DNA of 64,000 nucleotides from an uncultured Candidatus Melainabacteria bacterium (GCA_934700335.1 CAKUXM010000008.1:16737-80736); one strand, 5' to 3'; shown: positions 1 through 9,760, counted from the first letter of the stretch. Made by a program: numbers and translations. The notes: generated by a model not told the origin, from the letters alone.

Positions 1-624
1 AAAGAAGAAATTCTTGAAATCGCTTCAACTGACGGTAACAGACTTGCAAGAGTTAGAGAAAAAATTGATAATATTGAAAAGAAAACTAGTCAATTAATTA
101 TTCCTTCTAGAACTCTTCAAGAAGTTTTAAAAATCAGTGGTTTTGTTGAAGATGAAAAAATTAAAATATACACAGAAAAAACAAAACTTGCTATCAAAAC
201 ATCAAAAACATTAATGATTTCAAAAATTATTGAAGGTCATTATCCTGATTACAACAAGTTAATCCCTGAAACAAGTCCAAAAACAGCTACAGTAAATAGA
301 AATGAATTAATAAGTGCTCTTGAACTTATTTCTGTTATGGTTAATGAAAAAACTTGTATTATTAAATTTGAATTTACAGAAAATAAATTAGAAGTAAAAG
401 CCGATACTTCTGACAGCGGAAAAGGTAAAAAAGATTTAGATATTGAATACAAAGATGAAGATTTAGTTATTGCATTCAATTACAAATATGTTTTAGATGG
501 TTTAAAAAATATGGAAGATGAAAAAGTGTTAATTGGTTTAAATACAAAAGCATCTCCAACAGTATTTAGACCAGACAGTGAAAACGACTATATTTCACTT
601 GTAATGCCTGTTCAAATAAGATAA
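1..624 (+). CDS. dnaN: DNA polymerase III beta sliding clamp, C-terminal part
   Basis: The reading frame is open from the first base of the window, so the N-terminal part lies outside it; 207 codons plus stop are present. The beta clamp encircles DNA and tethers polymerase III. The frame shows the clamp-typical STDGNRLA stretch near the start, then IIEGHYPDYNKLIPE (the 'EGxFPDY' region joining domains 2 and 3), and ends in LVMPVQIR, matching the usual 'YLVMPMRL'-like C-terminus that closes the protein-binding pocket. An internal ATG at 214 is not the start because the frame continues upstream with clamp sequence. The gene stops just before a strong promoter that drives nrdD, so the two are probably separate transcripts. 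Confidence 0.9.
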   Translation, partial: KEEILEIASTDGNRLARVREKIDNIEKKTSQLIIPSRTLQEVLKISGFVEDEKIKIYTEKTKLAIKTSKTLMISKIIEGHYPDYNKLIPETSPKTATVNRNELISALELISVMVNEKTCIIKFEFTENKLEVKADTSDSGKGKKDLDIEYKDEDLVIAFNYKYVLDGLKNMEDEKVLIGLNTKASPTVFRPDSENDYISLVMPVQIR

Positions 625-631
625 TTTATTT

Positions 632-660
632 TTGACACAGCATTAAAAATATTGTATAAT
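632..660 (+). promoter_or_regulatory. Sigma-70 promoter for nrdD-nrdG
   Basis: A perfect TTGACA at 632-637 and a perfect TATAAT at 655-660 are separated by 17 bp. This is the best consensus housekeeping promoter in the window. Transcription would start near 667, about 100 nt ahead of the nrdD ATG. I looked for NrdR boxes around it and saw no clear pair. Confidence 0.8.
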
Positions 661-764
661 TATAAAACCCACCCAAAATTAGTTAAAGGTTTTTTATCTT
701 TAATTTGTTTAGAGTCGAAATATTAAAAAACTTAAAAAAAACTATCAGACTAGGAGATTTGTTA

Positions 765-2897
765 ATGCAAAACGTATTAAAAAGAAACGGTAAAATGGAA
801 GAATTTAATTCTTCAAAAATCGAAAACGCTATTATTAAAGCTGGTGCAGTTACTAATGAAATTGATGAAAATGCTGCAAAAGATTTAACAAGAAATGTTA
901 TAAGAATTGTTAAAGATTTTGTTAGAAGTAAAGAATCAAACTTAAAATCACCAACTATTGAAGAAATTCAAGATATTGTTGAACAAGTTTTATTATCTTC
1001 AAAATATAAAAGTACTGCAAAAGCATACATTTTATACAGAGAACAACATAAAAAAATTAGAGAGTTTGTTGAAAGTGCATCAGTTAATATGATTGATGAT
1101 TACTTAAAGCAACTTGACTGGAAAGTAAATGAAAACTCAAATATGGGTTATTCAATTCAAGGTTTGAACAACTACCTTGCATCAAATCTATGTACACAAT
1201 ATTGGTTAGAAAAAATTTATCCAGAAAATATTAAAAATGCTCACAAATCTGGTTCTATTCATATTCATGATCTTAACTTAATCGCAGCATATTGCGTAGG
1301 TTGGGACTTGAAAGACCTATTAATGGAAGGTTTTAAAGGTGTAAAAGGAAAAGTTGCATCTGCTCCTCCAAAACATTTAAGAACTGCTTTAGGTCAAATT
1401 GTAAACTTTATGTACACTTTACAAGGTGAATCAGCTGGTGCTCAAGCATTTTCAAACTTTGATACATTACTTGCTCCATTTGTAAGATATGATAAATTGA
1501 ATTACGAACAAGTTCACCAAGCAATGCAAGAATTTGTATTTAATATGAACGTACCTACTCGTGTAGGTTTCCAAACACCATTCTCTAATATAACAATGGA
1601 CTTAACTGTACCAAGTTATTACAAAGATCAATGTGTAATTATTGGTGGCGAAATTATGGAAGAAACTTACGGTGAATTCCAAGAAGAAATGAATATGATT
1701 AACAGAGCATTCTTTGATGTAATGATGAAAGGTGATGCTTCAGGTCGTGTATTCACATTCCCAATTCCAACATACAATATTACAAAAGATTTTGATTGGG
1801 ATAACAAAGATTTAGATGGTTTATGGGAAATCACTGCAAAATATGGTATTCCAAACTTCTCAAACTTTGTAAATTCTGACCTAAACCCTGAAGATGCACG
1901 TTCAATGTGTTGTCGTTTAAGAATTGATAACAGACAATTGGCATATAGAGGTGGTGGTTTGTTCGGTTCAAATCCATTGACTGGTTCAATTGGTGTTGTA
2001 ACAATCAACTTACCTCAAATCGGCTATCAAGCTAATAATGAAGAAGAATTCTTTAAAATGTTATCAGATAGAATGTTATTAGCCAAAGAATCTCTTGAAA
2101 TTAAGAGAAAATTGGTTGAAAAATTCACAGATAGTAACTTGTATCCATATACTAAATACTATTTGAGAGATATTTATGCAAGATTTAAACAATACTGGAA
2201 AAACCACTTCTCAACAATCGGTTTAATAGGTATGAACGAAGCTTGTTTGAACTTATTCGGTGAAAACATCACAACTGAAAAAGGACATGATTTCGCAATA
2301 AGAGTTATGGACTTTATGAGAGATGAAATTACTAAATATCAAGAAGAAACAGGTAATAACTACAATTTAGAAGCTACACCTGCAGAAGGTACAACTTACA
2401 GACTTGCTAGAATGGATAAAGAAAATTATCCAGAAATTATTACAGCAAACGATGCTGGTGAACCTTATTATACAAATTCAACTCACGTACCTGTAAATTA
2501 CACAGATGACGTATTTGAATTACTTGATTTACAAGATGATTTGCAAACTAAATATACAGGTGGTACAACAGTTCACATATTTGCTGGAGAAAGATGCCAC
2601 AATAACGAAACAATGAAAAACTTCGTTAGAAAAGTATGTGAAAACTACAAACTTCCATATTTCACATTCTCTCCAACATTCAGTGTTTGTCCAAATCACG
2701 GCTATGTAGCTGGTGAACACGAAACTTGTCCAACTTGTGGTGAAGAATGCGAAATTTATTCTAGAGTTGTAGGTTTTATCAGACCTGTAAAACAATGGAA
2801 TAAAGGTAAAAAAGCAGAATTCAAAAACAGAAAAACTTACAATGTTGCACAAAAGTTAGAAAGAAATACGGAAAAAGAAGTATGTCTTTCAAACTAG
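765..2897 (+). CDS. nrdD: Anaerobic (class III) ribonucleoside-triphosphate reductase
   Basis: NrdD reduces ribonucleoside triphosphates to deoxy forms with a glycyl radical and works only without oxygen. The protein (710 aa from the chosen start) opens with an ATP-cone (MQNVLKRNGKMEEFNSSKIE), the allosteric nucleotide domain. It continues through the glycyl-radical barrel and ends with a Cys4 zinc site (CPNHG...CPTCGEEC) followed by RVVGFIRPV, which contains the radical glycine. I chose the ATG at 765 because TAGGAG at 751-756 is a good ribosome binding site and the ATP-cone starts there; the open frame runs back to a TTG at 705 without family-like sequence. It overlaps nrdG by 16 nt, so the two are translationally coupled. 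Confidence 0.95.
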   Translation: MQNVLKRNGKMEEFNSSKIENAIIKAGAVTNEIDENAAKDLTRNVIRIVKDFVRSKESNLKSPTIEEIQDIVEQVLLSSKYKSTAKAYILYREQHKKIREFVESASVNMIDDYLKQLDWKVNENSNMGYSIQGLNNYLASNLCTQYWLEKIYPENIKNAHKSGSIHIHDLNLIAAYCVGWDLKDLLMEGFKGVKGKVASAPPKHLRTALGQIVNFMYTLQGESAGAQAFSNFDTLLAPFVRYDKLNYEQVHQAMQEFVFNMNVPTRVGFQTPFSNITMDLTVPSYYKDQCVIIGGEIMEETYGEFQEEMNMINRAFFDVMMKGDASGRVFTFPIPTYNITKDFDWDNKDLDGLWEITAKYGIPNFSNFVNSDLNPEDARSMCCRLRIDNRQLAYRGGGLFGSNPLTGSIGVVTINLPQIGYQANNEEEFFKMLSDRMLLAKESLEIKRKLVEKFTDSNLYPYTKYYLRDIYARFKQYWKNHFSTIGLIGMNEACLNLFGENITTEKGHDFAIRVMDFMRDEITKYQEETGNNYNLEATPAEGTTYRLARMDKENYPEIITANDAGEPYYTNSTHVPVNYTDDVFELLDLQDDLQTKYTGGTTVHIFAGERCHNNETMKNFVRKVCENYKLPYFTFSPTFSVCPNHGYVAGEHETCPTCGEECEIYSRVVGFIRPVKQWNKGKKAEFKNRKTYNVAQKLERNTEKEVCLSN

Positions 2898-3571
2898 CAG
2901 GATTGCAAAAAACAACATTTATCGATTATCCAGAAAAAATCGCATGTATTGTTTTTACGCAGGGTTGTAATTTTAGATGTGGATATTGCCACAATCCAGA
3001 ATTATTTGAAAATAAAGAGCCTCTAATATCTTTAGAGGCTTTCTTTGATTTTTTAAAAAAAAGACAAGGTAAGCTAGACGGAGTTGTTGTTACTGGTGGT
3101 GAACCTACTTTACAAAAAGATTTGAAAGAATTTATAAAAAATATAAAAGAGTTAGGTTTTGCTGTTAAATTAGATACAAACGGTACAAATCCACAAATTT
3201 TAGAAGAGCTTATTAATGAAAAACTTTTAGATTATATTGCAATGGATATAAAAGCACCGATTGATAAATATGAATTTATCGTAAATTGTAATGTGAATAT
3301 AGAAAATATTAAAAAAAGTATTAATTTAATTAAGAATGGTGGCATTGATTATGAATTTAGAACTACTGTTTTAAAATCTCAACTTTCTTATGATGATTTT
3401 AAAAAAATAGGTGAAATGATTTCTGGCACTAAAAGATATTATTTGCAGAAATTTATAGCATCAAAAATTTTAGATAAAAATTTAATGAACGAAAAAACAT
3501 ACTCTGATGAAGAGTTTGAAGAAATTAAAAATATTTTGAAAAAGAATATTGATTTTGTTGAAGTGAGATAA
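2882..3571 (+). CDS. nrdG: Anaerobic ribonucleotide reductase activating protein (radical SAM)
   Basis: This radical SAM enzyme installs the glycyl radical on NrdD. The 229-aa protein begins MSFKLAGLQKTTFIDYPEKI, characteristic of the TIGR02495-type NrdG branch. It has the [4Fe-4S] motif CxxxCxxC with Cys at residues 29, 33 and 36 (CNFRCGYC), a GGEP motif (VTGGEPTLQ) for SAM binding near residue 72, and a DTNGT strand. The ATG at 2882 lies inside the end of nrdD, which fits an nrdDG operon from the promoter at 632. The gene ends in a palindrome-rich spacer facing sigA. Confidence 0.92.
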   Translation: MSFKLAGLQKTTFIDYPEKIACIVFTQGCNFRCGYCHNPELFENKEPLISLEAFFDFLKKRQGKLDGVVVTGGEPTLQKDLKEFIKNIKELGFAVKLDTNGTNPQILEELINEKLLDYIAMDIKAPIDKYEFIVNCNVNIENIKKSINLIKNGGIDYEFRTTVLKSQLSYDDFKKIGEMISGTKRYYLQKFIASKILDKNLMNEKTYSDEEFEEIKNILKKNIDFVEVR

Positions 3572-3581
3572 ATAATAAATT

Positions 3582-3611
3582 GTCGTGTTGAATGAAAAAG
3601 TTCAACACGAT
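3582..3611. repeat. Degenerate REP-like palindrome
   Basis: GTCGTGTTGAA and TTCAACACGA form a hairpin with a short A-rich loop, just after nrdG. The stem matches the one at 53130-53163, but the GTAG tetranucleotide seen in the other copies is not preserved here. It may double as part of the nrdG/sigA convergent terminator. Confidence 0.55.
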
Positions 3612-3625
3612 TTATAAATAAAAAA

Positions 3626-3659
3626 GTAGGTCGGGTTCAACATTTCCATTTAACCCGAC
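3626..3659 (+). repeat. REP-like palindrome with 5' GTAG
   Basis: GTAG at 3626-3629 is followed directly by the stem GTCGGGTT...AACCCGAC with a short loop, between the convergent ends of nrdG and sigA. It shares its stem sequence with the copies at 26549 and 53082. Confidence 0.7.
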
Positions 3660-3671
3660 ATTTTAAATTTA

Positions 3672-4670
3672 TTAATTTCCAAAATAATTTTTTAAATCTA
3701 CTGTTAAATTAGCATTTTTACAAAGTTTTTTAAGTTTTGAGATTGCTCTATTTTCTATTTGTCTTATTCTTTCTCTTGAAACGCCATATTGTGAACCTAT
3801 TTCATCTAAAGTTTTCTTTTCGCCGTTATTATCCAAACCATAACGAAGAATTAATATATCTCTTTCTTTTGGGCTTAATTGTTTTAACATTCTTTGAATA
3901 TCTTCAAACAAATTTTCCTGAGAAACTCTTTCTGCTGGAGCAATTGTTGTTTCGTCCACGATATAATCAGCAATTTTTGTTGAATCTTCTTTTTGATTTG
4001 CAGGAGTTTCAATACTAATTGTTGATTGAGCTGATTTAATTATTGATGTCAATTTAGATACGCTTAAACCTAATTTATAAGCAACTTCTTGTTTTGTAGG
4101 AGTTCTTCCTAATTCTGTTGTTAAATCAATTGTAGCTTTTCTGATTTTACCTAGTGATTCAATCATGTGAATAGGTAATCTAATAACTCTGGCTTTATCA
4201 GCTATTGCACGAGTGATTGACTGTTGAATCCACCATGTTGCATAAGTTGAAAATTTATACCCTTTCTCATAGTCAAATCTCTCTGCAGCTTTCATTAAGC
4301 CAATGTTTCCTTCTTGAATTAAGTCAAGGAATGAAAGACCTCTACCTATATATTTTTTAGCAATACTTACAACAAGTCTAAGGTTAGCGTTAACCAAAGT
4401 ACTTTTTGCAATTTCACTATTATTTTCTTTAATTTGTTTTGCAATTTTAACTTCTTCTTCGTGTGAAAGAAGAGGAATTTTACCGATTTGTTGAAGATAA
4501 ATTTTAACAGAATCATCAGTATTTACAGAAGAAATACTTTCTTGTACTTTTGGATCTTCAACAGAAGATAACAAGTCATCATCATCATTATCATGTTCTT
4601 CTATTTTTGAAAAATCAACACCATCTTCTGAAATTTCTTCTGTATTAAAAAATAATTTTTCTTCTTTCAT
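3672..4670 (-). CDS. sigA: RNA polymerase primary-type sigma factor
   Basis: This 332-aa sigma-70 family factor directs RNA polymerase to housekeeping promoters. After an acidic N-terminal ~50 residues it shows region 1.2 ([21 protein letters not shown]), and region 2 with the core-binding [27 protein letters not shown]. The -10 helix follows ([18 protein letters not shown]), then region 3, and region 4 with the HTH motif ([20 protein letters not shown]). Lack of a large region 1.1 and non-conserved insert is as in cyanobacterial and Gram-positive SigA. I cannot exclude a group 2 sigma factor, since other sigma genes may exist outside the window. It follows rlmB with a 1-nt gap. Confidence 0.88.
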   Translation of the reverse strand: MKEEKLFFNTEEISEDGVDFSKIEEHDNDDDDLLSSVEDPKVQESISSVNTDDSVKIYLQQIGKIPLLSHEEEVKIAKQIKENNSEIAKSTLVNANLRLVVSIAKKYIGRGLSFLDLIQEGNIGLMKAAERFDYEKGYKFSTYATWWIQQSITRAIADKARVIRLPIHMIESLGKIRKATIDLTTELGRTPTKQEVAYKLGLSVSKLTSIIKSAQSTISIETPANQKEDSTKIADYIVDETTIAPAERVSQENLFEDIQRMLKQLSPKERDILILRYGLDNNGEKKTLDEIGSQYGVSRERIRQIENRAISKLKKLCKNANLTVDLKNYFGN

Positions 4671-4671
4671 T

Positions 4672-5412
4672 TTATTTCTTTCTTGTTAGACTTTGACGAA
4701 CGCTTTCAAATATAATGATACTTAAAGCGTTTGAAACGTTCAAAGAATTAAAGTTTTTTAACATAGGAATTTTAACTTTAAAATCTGCCAATTTTAAGAT
4801 AGATTTTGAAACACCTGAATGCTCTGCACCCATAACAAGTACAAAATTCATATCATTATAATCTATATCGTAATAATTATCTGATTCAAATGCTTCTGCT
4901 GCAATTACCCACCAGTTTGATTTTTTTAACTTTTGGATTGCACTAACTGGGCTATTTACTTTTATAATTTCTATATGATTAATTGCACCTGCACTTGCTT
5001 TTTCAACGACAGAATTGACAGGACTTGTTCTTCTTTCTGGAACAATAATAGCATCAACGCCAGCACAAACGCTACTTCTTATAATAGAACCCAGATTTTG
5101 AGAATCTTCAACACCGTCAAGCATTACAATTTTAGAATTTGTGTGTTCTCTTTCTAAAAATTCATCTAAATCAGTAAATTTTACAGGTGAAATCATTGCA
5201 ATAATACCTTGATGATTGTGTTCATCGTATTTTGACAAATTTTCTTTCGCTGTAAATTGAAACAAAACACCTTTTTCTTTTGCTAAATTAATGATTTCAT
5301 CAATTTTAACAGATGGGTGTACAGTTTTTGAAATAAGAATTTTGTTAAAGGTTCTATTGCCAGATTTTAAAGCTTCAAGAACAGCATTTCTACCATATAT
5401 AATGTCTTCCAT
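4672..5412 (-). CDS. rlmB: SpoU/TrmH-family 2'-O-ribose rRNA methyltransferase (RlmB-like)
   Basis: The 246-aa protein is a SPOUT-class methyltransferase that methylates a ribose 2'-OH, most likely 23S rRNA. It opens with a substrate-binding domain ([14 protein letters not shown]). Three knot-fold motifs follow: [23 protein letters not shown] (motif 1, with the catalytic Asn/Arg), [17 protein letters not shown] (motif 2) and [14 protein letters not shown] (motif 3). The exact rRNA target is inferred from family resemblance to RlmB/TrmH-3. It overlaps the end of nadA by one base and abuts sigA, so the three form one minus-strand operon. Confidence 0.88.
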   Translation of the reverse strand: MEDIIYGRNAVLEALKSGNRTFNKILISKTVHPSVKIDEIINLAKEKGVLFQFTAKENLSKYDEHNHQGIIAMISPVKFTDLDEFLEREHTNSKIVMLDGVEDSQNLGSIIRSSVCAGVDAIIVPERRTSPVNSVVEKASAGAINHIEIIKVNSPVSAIQKLKKSNWWVIAAEAFESDNYYDIDYNDMNFVLVMGAEHSGVSKSILKLADFKVKIPMLKNFNSLNVSNALSIIIFESVRQSLTRKK

Positions 5413-6314
5413 TAATGAACCTCTAACATTCTTTCAATACAATTTCTAGCTTTATCAGATATCTCTTTATCAACTTTAATTTCGTGTTGTTCGTACAAAA
5501 GAGATTCGTAAATATCTTCTAACGTATTAAATTTCATATTAAAACATACAAGATTATCTTTAATAGGAATAAGTTCTTTATCTGGAAAATCTCTTTTTAA
5601 TCTATCAACAACGCCTTGTTCTGTACCGATTACAAAAGATTTTTTATCACTGTTTTTAACGTAATTCATAATGCCGGAAGTTGAACCTACATAATCAGCC
5701 AGCTTGCTAACCTCTATATGACATTCTGGGTGAATTAAAATATCAGCTTCAGGATATTTTTCTCTTGCAGAAATTACGTCTTCTTTAGTTATTTTCAAAT
5801 GTGTTGGGCAAAACCCAGGATATGTTATAACTTTTGTATTACCAAGTTTGTATTCTGACCATTTACCTAAATGTGTATCTGGCACAAAAAGAACTTCTTC
5901 TGTATTTAAATTTTTGATAATTTCAACAGCATTAGCGCTTGTACAACAAATGTCGCAAAGAGCTTTGATTTCAGCTGTAGAATTTACGTAACATACAGTT
6001 GGTAAGTTAGGGTGTTTTGCTTTAAATTCTTTTAATTGTTCTTCGTTAATCATATTTGCCATTACGCAACCAGAATTTGGATTAGGAAGAAGAACTTTTT
6101 TATCAGGAGAAATAATTTTAGCTGTTTGAGCCATAAAGAAAACTCCTGCAAAAACGATAATATCAGCATCTGTTTTAGCTGCCATTCTGCTTAAATATAA
6201 AGAATCACCTACAAAATCAGCAACCTCATCAATTTCAATATTTTGATAACAATGAGCAAGTATACAAGCATTTTTTTCTTTTTTTAATTTTTTAATTTCA
6301 TCTACAATATTCAT
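5412..6314 (-). CDS. nadA: Quinolinate synthase A
   Basis: NadA condenses iminoaspartate with dihydroxyacetone phosphate to quinolinate, a step of de novo NAD synthesis, using an oxygen-sensitive [4Fe-4S] cluster. The 300-aa length is normal. The protein shows ILAHCYQ near the N-terminus, the GCVMANM and CDICCTSANA cysteine segments, FVPDTHLGKW, the HPECHIEV segment, and GTEQGVVDRL. It heads the nadA-rlmB-sigA operon; nadB and nadC are not in the window. Its promoter shares the 80-bp AT-rich spacer with the divergent pilM-pilN gene. Confidence 0.93.
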   Translation of the reverse strand: MNIVDEIKKLKKEKNACILAHCYQNIEIDEVADFVGDSLYLSRMAAKTDADIIVFAGVFFMAQTAKIISPDKKVLLPNPNSGCVMANMINEEQLKEFKAKHPNLPTVCYVNSTAEIKALCDICCTSANAVEIIKNLNTEEVLFVPDTHLGKWSEYKLGNTKVITYPGFCPTHLKITKEDVISAREKYPEADILIHPECHIEVSKLADYVGSTSGIMNYVKNSDKKSFVIGTEQGVVDRLKRDFPDKELIPIKDNLVCFNMKFNTLEDIYESLLYEQHEIKVDKEISDKARNCIERMLEVH

Positions 6315-6394
6315 TTGAAAACCTTAATTGACGTATAATTTTATTCAACTTATAATAAATATTATATAATAGAAAAAAAGTTGTACAACTAATA

Positions 6395-8212
6395 ATGCTT
6401 AATAATTTATTATCCAAATTTGGGGCTAGTTCAGACGTAACGGTAGGGGTTTCTGTCTCACCAAGCGTTGGATTAGAAATGATAGAAATTGATAAAAATA
6501 CAAAAACTGTAAGTAAATATGCTTGCAGACCATTGGAGTACAATTATTCTACTCGTGAAATTACGGATTATGACGAATTTAGAACAACATTAGCAGCATT
6601 ATTTGATGATTTAAAATTACCCCACTCGTCAAAAGTTATTTTAACTTTACCAACCGTACATTTTGGTTTAATAAATTTACCTTTAATGTTGGGAGATGAA
6701 GCTGTTACAAATGCTATTATTTCGGAAGCAGAACAAACATATATCTTTAAAAGACAAGAGCCGGTTGTTGGTTGGACAAATATTGTAAAACCAAATCAAA
6801 GCACTGATTCTACAGATATTTTATATTCTGCTATACAAAATAATGCGTTAGCAGAAATCTATGCAGCTTGCATGGAAGTCGGCTGTACTTTAGTTAGTAT
6901 TGAAACTTCTTATTTGTCTTTATTAAAAGCCTTGTCTTATACAGGTTTTGCAGAAGAACAAATGAAGGATTACGTAACTTGGAATTTAATGATTATTGGT
7001 CAAAATAGTTATGCTATTTTATCAATGTCTGGTAAAACAGTTATAAGTTACTATGAAGAACCTTTAGCCTTGAAATCCTTCTCTGGTGAAGAAATTTACA
7101 ATGCTATCATATCTTCTTCAAACCTAACTTTAACCACAAACCCTGCAAACTGGTTGTATATTGTTTCTGAAACTGATATTGTTTCTGCAGAAGTTTTATC
7201 TAAAAAAATAAGTTTTGACGGAAAAATTGCATATTTAGAAAGTAATAAGTATGTTCAACAACCTTTACTAGATTCTGCAAAAAATATTATGCCAAACTTA
7301 GTGTTAAAAATGACACCAGAAGTTATTGGTACAGGTATTTATAATTTTTCTGATTATCCTATAAAGTTAAATTTGATAGGTGAATTTAGCACTGATGATG
7401 TAAAAACAGATATTTATAAAACTGTTACTATTGGGAATGTTTCAATTGAATTATCTCCAAGTTTTATAAAAAAGATGACTTTGTTTATTGCAATACCAAT
7501 TTTATTAATTATTTTACTATTATTTGTTACTTTTAATATTTTAAATAACAAACAAATAGAAGAACAAACGATATTAACAACCGAGCTTGAAAAAAAACAA
7601 GCTGAAATGAAAAAATATGATGCAATTAAAATCAACATTTTTGATGAAAAAACAGAAATATCTTTGATTAACGCATATAACAAAGAAAAATTAATTTATT
7701 ATTCAGCATTAGGTTTGAGTATTCCAGCACATACTTGGATTACAAAATTTAAAATAACTAAAAATGGAAAAGTTTATATAAGCGGTAAAACGTCAAGACT
7801 TGAAGATGTTTACAACTTTTATCGTGATTTGAAATTGTCAGTTATTAACTCTGATATAAAGGTTTATTCTCTAGATGCTGTTGAAAACGAAGATCCAGAA
7901 AGTACTAAAAAACCTAAGTTTTATAGTTTTGAAATATCAAATATGGAAGATGTTGATATAGTTGCATTGAAAGAGTACAAAAAATATCAAAGTGAACAAA
8001 GAAGTGAAAACCCAGAAGCAGCGTTAAATGAACCTGATGTAACTCAACAAAACAATGCTTCAAGTGATAATAATCAACAAAACAACAACGGTGCACCAAA
8101 TAACAATAATAACAATCAAGCAGCACCGCCACCACCTCCAGCAGGTACTACAAACGACAATCCATTCAGTAAAGGATTGCCACCAAATCTTGAAAAAATA
8201 GAAAGTTTTTAG
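6395..8212 (+). CDS. Type IV pilus PilM-PilN fusion-like protein
   Basis: I read this 605-aa protein as a natural fusion of two inner-membrane alignment components of a type IV pilus or secretion system. Residues 1 to ~345 resemble the actin-like ATPase PilM (VGVSVSPSVGLEMIEI, KVILTLPTVHFGLINLPL). A single transmembrane helix lies at about 361-385. A PilN-like periplasmic region follows, with a short coiled coil (ILTTELEKKQAEMKKYDAIK), then YSALGLSIPAHTWITKFKI, a PilN-like ferredoxin-fold stretch. The last ~70 residues are Gln/Asn/Pro rich (poly-Asn and PPPPPP) and end NPFSKGLPPNLEKIESF. The next gene is pilO-like, which supports the reading. In most bacteria pilM and pilN are separate genes. 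Confidence 0.72.
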   Translation: MLNNLLSKFGASSDVTVGVSVSPSVGLEMIEIDKNTKTVSKYACRPLEYNYSTREITDYDEFRTTLAALFDDLKLPHSSKVILTLPTVHFGLINLPLMLGDEAVTNAIISEAEQTYIFKRQEPVVGWTNIVKPNQSTDSTDILYSAIQNNALAEIYAACMEVGCTLVSIETSYLSLLKALSYTGFAEEQMKDYVTWNLMIIGQNSYAILSMSGKTVISYYEEPLALKSFSGEEIYNAIISSSNLTLTTNPANWLYIVSETDIVSAEVLSKKISFDGKIAYLESNKYVQQPLLDSAKNIMPNLVLKMTPEVIGTGIYNFSDYPIKLNLIGEFSTDDVKTDIYKTVTIGNVSIELSPSFIKKMTLFIAIPILLIILLLFVTFNILNNKQIEEQTILTTELEKKQAEMKKYDAIKINIFDEKTEISLINAYNKEKLIYYSALGLSIPAHTWITKFKITKNGKVYISGKTSRLEDVYNFYRDLKLSVINSDIKVYSLDAVENEDPESTKKPKFYSFEISNMEDVDIVALKEYKKYQSEQRSENPEAALNEPDVTQQNNASSDNNQQNNNGAPNNNNNNQAAPPPPPAGTTNDNPFSKGLPPNLEKIESF

Positions 8213-8228
8213 AAAGTAATAATATAAA

Positions 8229-8903
8229 ATGAACATACAAGATTTTTTAAAAATTTATAGAGAAGCATTATTATTCGTTCTATTAGGGATAATACTAATT
8301 TTTGCTGGAATTCAACAAGTTAAACCAAAAATAAATGAGTTTATTTCAAATAGAAATGACATTACTCAAAAGAAAGTTGCAATCGAAAATATTGATAAAC
8401 AATTGGTTGTTGTTCAACAACAAATGGCAAGATTAGAAAAAGCTCGTATTGCGAATGATAGAATAGACAAAGTCGTTTTCCAACCAAGAACGTTGTCTTT
8501 AGATAATGAATCAGGTTTTAGTATATTGTTTAACGATGTTTTTGAAATGGCAAAATCAAACAATATCAAAACTTATTCTATTCAATACGATTATAACCCT
8601 TCTGACGATGCTTTTGTTGCAGCTCAAAAAGGTTATAATGTTTGCTTATTGAAGATGAAAATTATTGGTAGTTACACTGATTTTGAAAACTTTTTAACAG
8701 ATTTATACAAATATCCATATCTTGTTAGTATAAGCAGTTATGATATTGTTCCTTATTACAAAGACAAAAATGTTCTATTAATAAAACTAGGTGTAAAAGT
8801 TTATATGCAAGGTGATGGAACATCTCAACCAACTCCATCTACTTCAGAACCAGCAGTTCCTCAAGCTGGAACTCCTGTTCCTCCACCAGTTCCTGCAAAT
8901 TAG
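8229..8903 (+). CDS. pilO: PilO-like type IV pilus inner-membrane protein
   Basis: The 224-aa protein has a short cytoplasmic N-terminus, one transmembrane helix at about residues 13-30 (ALLFVLLGIILIFAGIQ) and a coiled coil (residues ~35-75). A ferredoxin-like periplasmic domain follows, with the PilO-type pattern IIGSYTDFENFLTDLYKYPYLVSISSYDI. The tail is Pro/Ser rich. PilO dimerises with PilN and links PilM to the secretin. It begins 16 nt after the PilM-PilN gene and probably shares its transcript. Its stop overlaps the stop of the convergent radical SAM gene. Confidence 0.75.
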   Translation: MNIQDFLKIYREALLFVLLGIILIFAGIQQVKPKINEFISNRNDITQKKVAIENIDKQLVVVQQQMARLEKARIANDRIDKVVFQPRTLSLDNESGFSILFNDVFEMAKSNNIKTYSIQYDYNPSDDAFVAAQKGYNVCLLKMKIIGSYTDFENFLTDLYKYPYLVSISSYDIVPYYKDKNVLLIKLGVKVYMQGDGTSQPTPSTSEPAVPQAGTPVPPPVPAN

Positions 8904-9760
8904 TTGAAAAACTTTTTATCTATGGCGAACATTTGTGATTTGTTTTTTAAACAAGTTGAGCAAAAGTTTGTTTCAAGCGAGATTTTTTTTGCGTAATCTG
9001 TAAAATTAGAGCCCATTCGTCCTCGATAATCATTGGTTAAAAACGGGCATGAGTAAATACCTTTTGTCGTTAAAATTCTTGAGTTTTCACAATCTGTACA
9101 GAATTTTTGAGGACAATTTTCTTCTGCAGAATTCATTTTATTGAAATATTCGTTTATTTTGAAATTTTCTTTTTCAAAATGAACGCCTAAATCTTCAAAG
9201 ATTTTTAAGAATTCTGATAATAAAATATTTTTATCCTCTTGATAAAAATTAGTTACGCATAAAAATATACTAAAATCATATTTATTCAAATATTTAACTG
9301 CATGGATAACTTGTCTATAACTGCCTCTACTTCTTACGTCATCACATTTTACTTCGTTATAATGGTCTAATGGAAGTTGAAAAATAATTGAAAACTTACT
9401 TTCTTCTTCAACTTTTTTTAAAAATCTTGCTTTCTTTTCATTTATAAAACTTCCATTTGTACAGATACAAACGTTTGTTCTAGTTAAACAAAGTCTTAAG
9501 ATATTATTAAAATCGGGGTGAGTCATTGGTTCTGCCCCTGTTAAATAAATGCAATTAAGATTTTCTTCAGTAATTTCCTCTAAAGTTTGTTTTATTTTAT
9601 CTATCGAAATAAAATCTTTTACTTTTTTATTTATTGAAAAATCAATATAACAATTTTTACAATGTTGATTGCAATTTTTTTCTGTTAATTCTATGAAAAG
9701 ATTATTTAATTCTGTTAATGTACAAATAGGTGCACTTAATAAGATATTTTCTGTTTTCAT
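8900..9760 (-). CDS. Radical SAM protein with C-terminal Cys cluster (SPASM-like)
   Basis: The 286-aa protein carries the radical SAM motif CxxxCxxC at residues 30, 34 and 37 (CNQHCKNC) and a TGAEPMTHPD segment for SAM contact. A strand CICTNGSF follows. Its C-terminal third has about seven cysteines (CPQKFCTDC, CPF, FCSTC) typical of a SPASM-like auxiliary cluster. Such proteins often modify peptides or sugars, but there is no peptide-precursor or maturation gene beside it, so the substrate is unknown. It is separated by about 90 bp from the TPR gene behind it and overlaps pilO end to end. Confidence 0.7.
   Translation of the reverse strand: MKTENILLSAPICTLTELNNLFIELTEKNCNQHCKNCYIDFSINKKVKDFISIDKIKQTLEEITEENLNCIYLTGAEPMTHPDFNNILRLCLTRTNVCICTNGSFINEKKARFLKKVEEESKFSIIFQLPLDHYNEVKCDDVRSRGSYRQVIHAVKYLNKYDFSIFLCVTNFYQEDKNILLSEFLKIFEDLGVHFEKENFKINEYFNKMNSAEENCPQKFCTDCENSRILTTKGIYSCPFLTNDYRGRMGSNFTDYAKKISLETNFCSTCLKNKSQMFAIDKKFFN

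Noticed and set aside
638..700. NrdR boxes in the nrdD promoter region
   Set aside because: No pair of ACACWATAT-type boxes was visible around the promoter.
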